In this document: positions 6,282-10,958 of the stretch, piece by piece | How the letters are laid out: every line of letters begins with the position of its first letter | How positions within the stretch are numbered: position 1 is the stretch's first letter | Assembly: GCA_007123465.1 (NCBI GenBank) | Contig: SKLB01000247.1 | Location: forward strand, 1 to 10,958 | Direction of reading: 5' to 3' | DNA from: Spirochaetales bacterium | Lineage (GTDB): Bacteria; Spirochaetota; Spirochaetia; DSM-27196; PWMO01 | DNA length: 10,958 nucleotides | Program-made: the position numbers and the translations under genes | The notes under the pieces: generated by a model | The model's input: the letters and a program-made list of their open reading frames with translations, nothing else | What the model was told of the DNA's origin: nothing | Databases searched by the model: none

Positions 6282-7154
6282 ATGAAAGCAATCGATTTGA
6301 GTATTCCATTGGGTATCGGCACCCCGCCGTGGCCCACCTATGAGCCGCTGCAGGTGAAGTACTTCAAGCGCCTCGCTCCCAACGGCGCCAACGGCCAGTT
6401 GGTTACGCATTCCAACCATATCGGGACGCATCTCGATGGCGAGATTCACTTCTACACCCCGGGACGCGATATGGCGAGTCTGCCGATGGACTACCTGATG
6501 CACGACGGAGTTATCGTTGACCTGTCGGATGCCGCCGGAGACTACGACATCTACACCTCCAGGATGGTGGAAGACCGTGTTGAAGTCAAAGAAGGCGACA
6601 TCCTGATCATTAATACCGGGTACCATCGGTACGGCTGGGACCAGCCGAACGCCGACGAGGTCCGCTACATGGTCAAGCATCCGGGGCCGGACCGTGAGTT
6701 TGCCGAGTGGGCCAAGCAGAAGAAGCTGCGCTGGATCGGCGTTGACTGCGGTAGCGCCGACCACCCGATGAACACCAAGATTCGTGACTGGATGCCGCGC
6801 CAGGCCGAGGAGTGCGATGCCCACTTCAAAAAGAAATACGGCAAGGGACTTTCGGAGGTCTTCACCGATGACAAGTATCAGCTGATGCATCTCGAGATGT
6901 TCAACCACAGCATTGTCCACGCTGAATGCGTTGGCGGCGATATCGACCTGCTGCTCAATCAGCGCGCGCTGATCGGCTGTTTCCCGTGGCGTTTTGTTGA
7001 CGGGGAGGCCAGCATTGCGCGGATTGTTGCGTTTGTTGAGGATCAGCGCTACGATCAACTGATGCAGAAGAAGGCCAAGTGCAAGCTCACCAAGCACGGT
7101 GACGTATCGATTGCAGACAATCCGTGGCTGGCCGAAGAAGCGCGCAAGAAGTAG
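6282..7154 (+). CDS. Cyclase-family (PF04199) metal-dependent amidohydrolase
   Basis: This 290-residue protein belongs to the cyclase/kynurenine formamidase-like family, whose members hydrolyse amide bonds using divalent metal; isatin hydrolase opens a cyclic amide. The metal signature HIGTHLDGEIHF at residues 46-57 supplies His46, His50, Asp52 and His56. The usual proline two residues after the Asp is Glu54 here. A second conserved region, VDCGSADHP (154-162), and the C-terminal HLEMFNHSIVHAECVGGDID (203-222) likely complete the pocket. The start ATG at 6282 follows AGGAGA (6271-6276); upstream in-frame codons overlap the AllG-like gene and lack family sequence. It lies 38 bases after that gene and 15 before the CoA-transferase. 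The context suggests opening of a cyclic ureide or imide to give the ureido acid used by the AllFGH-like enzyme (inference). Confidence 0.85.
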   Translation: MKAIDLSIPLGIGTPPWPTYEPLQVKYFKRLAPNGANGQLVTHSNHIGTHLDGEIHFYTPGRDMASLPMDYLMHDGVIVDLSDAAGDYDIYTSRMVEDRVEVKEGDILIINTGYHRYGWDQPNADEVRYMVKHPGPDREFAEWAKQKKLRWIGVDCGSADHPMNTKIRDWMPRQAEECDAHFKKKYGKGLSEVFTDDKYQLMHLEMFNHSIVHAECVGGDIDLLLNQRALIGCFPWRFVDGEASIARIVAFVEDQRYDQLMQKKAKCKLTKHGDVSIADNPWLAEEARKK

Positions 7155-7169
7155 CGTGGAGTACAAAGT

Positions 7170-8360
7170 ATGAGCAAGCCTCTGGCCGGGGTCCGCGTGC
7201 TGGACCTCAGTCGCGTATTGGCCGGTCCGTTTTGCACCATGATTCTTGGGGACCTCGGCGCAGAGGTGCTGAAGGTAGAGATTCCGGGCAAGGGTGACGA
7301 TTCACGCAGCTTCGGTCCGTTCAAGAATGACCGCAGTCTCTACTTCATCAGTATCAATCGCGGTAAACGGAGCGTGTCGCTCAATCTCAAGACCGAGAAA
7401 GGGCGCAGTATTCTGAAGAAACTACTTGCGACGCACGACGTCCTGGTTGAGAACTATCGGCCGGGAGTTATGGAGAAGCTGGGCCTGGGCTACGATACGC
7501 TCCGGGCCGAGTTCCCGCGGCTGATTTACGCGGCCTCCTCGGGATACGGGCACACCGGGCCGGATTCCGCCAGGCCGGCCTACGATATTCTGGCACAGGC
7601 CGCCGGTGGGCTGATGAGCATCACCGGATGGCCCGACGGACCACCAACGCGTGTCGGCTGTTCGATCGGTGACCTGTCGGCTTCGCTGTACACCGCCATT
7701 GGTATTATGGCGGCGCTCTATCAGCGCTCGCAGACCGGCAAGGGCCAGAAGGTCGATGTGGCAATGCTCGATTGCCAGGTCTCGCTGCTGGAAAACGCCT
7801 TGGCGCGCTACCAGGTCGATGGCCGTAACCCCGAGCGCCTCGGCACGCGCCATCCAACGATCGCTCCGTTCCAGGCCTACGCCACCAGAGACGATTACAT
7901 GGTGGTAGCCATCGGAAACGATGCGCTCTGGAAAACGCTCTGCAACGTGATCCGCCGTCCCGATCTCATCGACGACCAGCGGTTCCGCACCAACGGTGAT
8001 CGCACGCAGAACATCGATGCAATGAACCAGATCCTTGAAGCAGAGTTCCGCTGTCGGACTACTGCCGAATGGGAGCACATCCTGGCTGACGCCGGTCTGC
8101 CGCACAGCACGATCAACGGTATTGACGCGGTGCTGAAGCACCCCCAGGTGCTGGCGCGCAATATGGTTGTAGACGTCAGTGACAAGGTGGTGGGGACGGT
8201 CAAGATCGCTGGGAATCCGATCAAGATGTCTTCATTTGACGATGAGGTGTCACGCCCGCCGATGCCGACCGTGGGTCAGCATAACGCAGAAGTCTACGGA
8301 GACCTGTTGGGCTACAGCGATTCCGAGATCGAGGCCTTGCGCGAGGAGGGTGTGATTTGA
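7170..8360 (+). CDS. Class III (CaiB/BaiF, Frc-like) CoA-transferase
   Basis: This 396-residue cytoplasmic enzyme has the full family-III pattern: GVRVLDLSRVLAGPFC near the N-terminus, LGDLGAEVLKVE, NRGKRSVSLNLK, ENYRPGVMEKLG (94-105), GYGHTGPDS and VGCSIGDLSASLY. Asp168 in GDLSAS corresponds to the catalytic Asp169 of E. coli formyl-CoA transferase, which forms the aspartyl-CoA anhydride. The family moves CoA between carboxylic acids such as oxalate/formate, carnitine, succinate and mesaconate; sequence alone does not identify the pair. The start follows GGAG at 7158-7161 with 8-base spacing. The stop overlaps the TTG start of the amidase by 4 bases, so the two are coupled. Together they could deamidate and then activate a dicarboxylic product such as oxalate or malonate (inference). 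Confidence 0.92.
   Translation: MSKPLAGVRVLDLSRVLAGPFCTMILGDLGAEVLKVEIPGKGDDSRSFGPFKNDRSLYFISINRGKRSVSLNLKTEKGRSILKKLLATHDVLVENYRPGVMEKLGLGYDTLRAEFPRLIYAASSGYGHTGPDSARPAYDILAQAAGGLMSITGWPDGPPTRVGCSIGDLSASLYTAIGIMAALYQRSQTGKGQKVDVAMLDCQVSLLENALARYQVDGRNPERLGTRHPTIAPFQAYATRDDYMVVAIGNDALWKTLCNVIRRPDLIDDQRFRTNGDRTQNIDAMNQILEAEFRCRTTAEWEHILADAGLPHSTINGIDAVLKHPQVLARNMVVDVSDKVVGTVKIAGNPIKMSSFDDEVSRPPMPTVGQHNAEVYGDLLGYSDSEIEALREEGVI
8344..8349 (+). promoter_or_regulatory. Ribosome binding site supporting a TTG start of the amidase
   Basis: A consensus AGGAGG lies inside the last codons of the CoA-transferase gene, 7 bases before TTG 8357. No ATG or GTG in the amidase frame lies nearby; the GTGs at 8350 and 8352 are out of frame. 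Confidence 0.75.
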
Positions 8361-9682
8361 ACCTGGTTGCTCCGGTGAACATAGTAGAACTGCTGCGGAA
8401 CCTGCGTGAACACGATGAAGCCCTGCAGAACGAGATTACACGCGTACTGCAACGCATGCGTGAAGCTGAGCCAACGCTGAAGGCGTTTATCGATGAGCCC
8501 GAGCGCGAACAGCGTCTGATGAAGCAGGCCGCTGCGCTGGAGAGCGAGTACGCCGACAGGGCAAAACGGCCGCCGCTCTACGGCCTGCTGATCGGGGTGA
8601 AGGACCTGTTCCGAGTGGACGGGTTCGAAACCCGCGCCGGCTCACGGCTCTCCGCTGAGCTGTTTGCCGGACAGCAGGCCTCGTCGGTCACACGCCTGGT
8701 GGAAGCTGGAGCACTGGTGGCCGGAAAGACCGTTACCACCGAGTTTGCCTATTTCTCGCCGGGGCCCACTCGCAATCCGTGGAACCTTGAACACACCCCG
8801 GGTGGATCGAGCAGCGGCTCGTCGGCGGCGGTAGCAGCAGGCATGTGCCACGCTGCGCTCGGGACGCAGACCATCGGCTCGGTCATTCGTCCTGCGGCGT
8901 TCTGCGGAATCGTGGGCTACAAACCGAGCTTCGGCAGAATCACCACCGACGGTGTCTTTCCGTTCTCGGTTTCCGCTGATCACGTTGGAATCTTTGCGTC
9001 CGATGTTGCCGGTGTGGCGCGGTTGGCGGCGGTACTGTGCCGGCCGTGGAACCACAAGGCTGCGGCCAGAGAGCCGACTCATAAGAAATCAGTAGTGGCC
9101 GTTCCCTCTGAGCGTTATCTGGCGCAAGCCGATGCGGGTGCCCGCCGGGCGTTCGAGCGTGGATTGGAACGGCTGGTAAACGACGGTGCGCGTATCGAAC
9201 AGTCGTCGCTGCTGGATGACATTGACCAGATCAACGCTGCCCACAACGACATGATTGCCGCCGAGTTTGCGCAGGTGCACGCGGCCTGGTTTGATAAGCA
9301 GCGCAAGCACTACAGTGAGAAAAGCGCCGAACTGGTACAACGCGGCCGGGAGGTAGACTCGCAGCGGGTCAGCCAAGCGAGGCAGGACCGCAGCAGGCTG
9401 CGCGAGCGTATCACGCAGGAATCCGAACGCCTCGGCGCCTCATTGTGGGCCAGTCCGGCGAGTGCTACAGCAGCACCGCACGGCATCGAGACTACCGGTA
9501 GCCCCATAATGAACCTGCCGTGGACCTACGCCGGGGTTCCGGCGCTAACCGTGCCGTGCGGACTGAGCGAGGACGGGCTACCGCTCGGGTTGCAGCTCTG
9601 CGGCAGCTACGAGAGCGACGAAGCCCTGGTAGCACGCGCAGCGCGGATCGAGGCGATACTGGCCGCGGATAACGACGATTGA
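8357..9682 (+). CDS. Amidase-signature family hydrolase (malonamidase/AtzE/GatA-like)
   Basis: This 441-residue protein has the complete Ser-cisSer-Lys triad: Lys82 in GVKDLF, the cis-serine Ser151 in GGSSSGSSAAV, and the nucleophile Ser175 in TQTIGSVIRPAAFCG. The spacings, 69 and 24 residues, equal those of malonamidase E2 (Lys62, Ser131, Ser155), and SVIRPAA is also the form seen in that enzyme. It is somewhat shorter than GatA and no gatB or gatC is nearby, so it is a catabolic amidase and not the tRNA amidotransferase. The start is TTG, in a 4-base overlap with the CoA-transferase stop. It is the last gene of the fdrA operon. A small amide acid such as oxamate or malonamate is a reasonable substrate from context, but ureido acids or carbamoyl compounds are possible. 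Confidence 0.9.
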   Translation: MNLVAPVNIVELLRNLREHDEALQNEITRVLQRMREAEPTLKAFIDEPEREQRLMKQAAALESEYADRAKRPPLYGLLIGVKDLFRVDGFETRAGSRLSAELFAGQQASSVTRLVEAGALVAGKTVTTEFAYFSPGPTRNPWNLEHTPGGSSSGSSAAVAAGMCHAALGTQTIGSVIRPAAFCGIVGYKPSFGRITTDGVFPFSVSADHVGIFASDVAGVARLAAVLCRPWNHKAAAREPTHKKSVVAVPSERYLAQADAGARRAFERGLERLVNDGARIEQSSLLDDIDQINAAHNDMIAAEFAQVHAAWFDKQRKHYSEKSAELVQRGREVDSQRVSQARQDRSRLRERITQESERLGASLWASPASATAAPHGIETTGSPIMNLPWTYAGVPALTVPCGLSEDGLPLGLQLCGSYESDEALVARAARIEAILAADNDD

Positions 9683-9699
9683 CTGCAGCCGCACCCGCT

Positions 9700-10890
9700 T
9701 CAGACCGCACCCACCCGGCGAAGCTGTTCGATTTGGTCCGAAACGTAGCCGAGTTCGTACAGCACCGCTTCGGTGTGCTCTCCGAGAAGCGGCGCCGGCC
9801 GTTCAGCGCGCGGTGTGGTGCGGCTCATCTTTATCGGGTTGCCCAGCGAGCGAACCGGGCCGGCGCTCGGGTGCTGCGTACTGACTATCATATTGCGCGC
9901 TGCCAGATGCGGGTGATTGAGGATCTGCTCGGGCCTGTTGATTGGTCCGCACGGTATGCCGGCGGCTTCGAGTTTGCCGATCCAGTAATCCACCGGGTGG
10001 CGTGCAAACTGTTCACTCAGTAGCGTATCGAGTTCTTCGCGGTGTGCTACGCGCTCCGCGTTGCTGGAAAACCGGCTGTCGCCGCCGATATTCGCATCGA
10101 TACCGAGGGTCTTGATCAGCGACTTCCAGTGCCCCTCGGTCCCGGCGGCTACAATGAACCAGTCATCGGCTGCGTGGAACGGCTGATAGGGGGCGATGTT
10201 TGGATGCGCGTTGCCGCGCTTGGCCGGCGCGCTCCCGGTAGCCAGATAGGCCGAGGCGACGTTTGCCAACCAGGTGGTCTGGCAATCCAGCAGTGCCAGG
10301 TCCAGCTCCTGGCCTACGCCGCTTGACTGCCGCTCGTACAGCGCAGCTACAATCGCCAGGGCAGTGTAGATGCCGGTGGTTATATCGGCCATCGGGGTCG
10401 GAAAACGCGTTGGTCCGTGGTCGGGCTCACCGGTCAGCGCCATGGTGCCGCTCATTGCCTGGGCGATGACGTCGTAGCCGGGTTTCTCGGCTTCGGGGCC
10501 CGTGAGCCCAAAACCGGTGATCGATGCCCAGATGATACGTCTGTTGCGTCCCCGTACCCGCGCGGCATCGATTCCGAGCTTCTCGCGCGTTGCGCGTCTG
10601 GGAACATTATGGATCAGTACATCCGCCCGGTCTACCAAACAGTCCATGATCTCGCGAGCCTGGGGAATCTGCAGGTCGAGCGTGATGCTGCGCTTGTTAC
10701 GATTGGTGCCCATGAAGTAGGAGCTCTCACCGGCAACAAACGGCGGCCCCCAGCCGCGTGCCTGATCGCCGCCTGCGGGACGTTCGACCTTGATCACCTC
10801 GGCGCCAAAGTCTCCGAGTAGTTGCGCGCAGTACGGGCCCGCGAGCGCCTGTGTCAGATCGATAACCCGAATACCGTTGAGTACTTCCAA
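9700..10890 (-). CDS. Second class III (CaiB/BaiF) CoA-transferase, convergent
   Basis: This 396-residue enzyme has family-III features: GIRVIDLTQALAGPYCAQ, LGDFGAEVIKVERP, NRNKRSITLDLQ, TGFGLTGPEAEKPGYD and PMADITTGIYTALA, with Asp169 as the expected catalytic aspartate. It is clearly a paralogue of the CoA-transferase at 7170 but well diverged. The usual E-N-[FY]-R-P-G segment, ENYRPGVMEKLG in its neighbour, reads HNVPRRATREKLG here (residues 94-106). The start is TTG on the minus strand behind AGGAGG with 6-base spacing. It converges on the amidase with 17 bases between stops and has its own promoter. It may serve the same pathway with a different acid, or an unrelated one continuing beyond the right edge. 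Confidence 0.9.
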   Translation of the reverse strand: MEVLNGIRVIDLTQALAGPYCAQLLGDFGAEVIKVERPAGGDQARGWGPPFVAGESSYFMGTNRNKRSITLDLQIPQAREIMDCLVDRADVLIHNVPRRATREKLGIDAARVRGRNRRIIWASITGFGLTGPEAEKPGYDVIAQAMSGTMALTGEPDHGPTRFPTPMADITTGIYTALAIVAALYERQSSGVGQELDLALLDCQTTWLANVASAYLATGSAPAKRGNAHPNIAPYQPFHAADDWFIVAAGTEGHWKSLIKTLGIDANIGGDSRFSSNAERVAHREELDTLLSEQFARHPVDYWIGKLEAAGIPCGPINRPEQILNHPHLAARNMIVSTQHPSAGPVRSLGNPIKMSRTTPRAERPAPLLGEHTEAVLYELGYVSDQIEQLRRVGAV

Positions 10891-10896
10891 TGCCGT

Positions 10897-10902
10897 CCTC
10901 CT
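10897..10902 (-). promoter_or_regulatory. Ribosome binding site for the minus-strand CoA-transferase (TTG start)
   Basis: On the minus strand AGGAGG is followed after ACGGCA by TTG at 10890-10888. The spacing is ideal, and the encoded N-terminus (MEVLNGIRVIDL) is typical of the family, so the non-ATG start is well supported. Confidence 0.75.
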
Positions 10903-10920
10903 GCCTGATCGATGCGCTCA

Positions 10921-10949
10921 ATTATATGCTGCATCCCGGTGAGCGTCCA
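10921..10949 (-). promoter_or_regulatory. Sigma70-like promoter for the minus-strand CoA-transferase
   Basis: On the minus strand a perfect -10 TATAAT occupies 10926-10921. After a 17-base spacer a -35-like TGGACG (4/6) occupies 10949-10944. Transcription would start near 10914, leaving a leader of about 25 bases with the AGGAGG inside it. This suggests the gene is the first of its transcript. Confidence 0.6.
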
Positions 10950-10958
10950 TTTTCACAG

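Noticed and set aside
6213..7166. 317-codon open frame on the minus strand covering the cyclase gene
   Set aside because: It is antisense to a gene with a clear metal motif and ribosome site. It mirrors the sense codons, shows no domain of its own and has no ribosome site.
8357..9682. Amidase as GatA of the tRNA amidotransferase
   Set aside because: No gatB or gatC is adjacent, and it is translationally coupled to a CoA-transferase in a catabolic operon, so a stand-alone amidase is more likely.

Overview
The window is a compact, GC-rich bacterial chromosome segment. Genes are nearly contiguous, several use GTG or TTG starts behind clear Shine-Dalgarno sites, and promoters are sigma70-like. 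Nothing in it fixes the taxon. An EamA/RarD-type exporter with FdrA/DUF1116/DUF2877 proteins and class III CoA-transferases would fit a proteobacterium, a spirochaete or a clostridial-type anaerobe. I see no rRNA, tRNA, CRISPR, insertion sequence or phage gene.

Layout: (1) 1-779, minus strand: a RarD-like EamA transporter cut off by the window's left edge. (2) 843-1712, plus, divergent from rarD: a DUF2877 protein related to E. coli YlbF/AllH. (3) 1799-3070, plus, with its own promoter and leader: an NCS2 uracil/xanthine-type permease. (4) 3093-3154: two perfect hairpins in tandem, probably the end of the permease transcript. (5) 3258-9682, plus, behind a strong promoter: a tight five-gene run of FdrA (AllF-like), DUF1116 (AllG-like), a PF04199 cyclase-family metal hydrolase, a class III CoA-transferase and an amidase-signature hydrolase. 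(6) 9700-10890, minus, convergent: a second class III CoA-transferase with its own promoter.

Working model (inference): all three homologues of E. coli FdrA/YlbE/YlbF are here. Those proteins have been assigned as the three parts of oxamate carbamoyltransferase (AllFGH), which converts oxalurate and phosphate to oxamate and carbamoyl phosphate. Here they sit with a nucleobase permease, a possible ring-opening amidohydrolase, an amidase and a CoA-transferase, but without allantoinase, allantoate amidohydrolase, ureidoglycolate dehydrogenase or carbamate kinase. A consistent scheme is uptake of a cyclic ureide, ring opening by the cyclase, phosphorolysis of the ureido acid by AllFGH, deamidation of the resulting amide acid (oxamate or malonamate) by the amidase, and activation of the diacid (oxalate or malonate) by the CoA-transferase. 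This exact combination is not a pathway I know to be characterised, and its substrate cannot be read from sequence alone.
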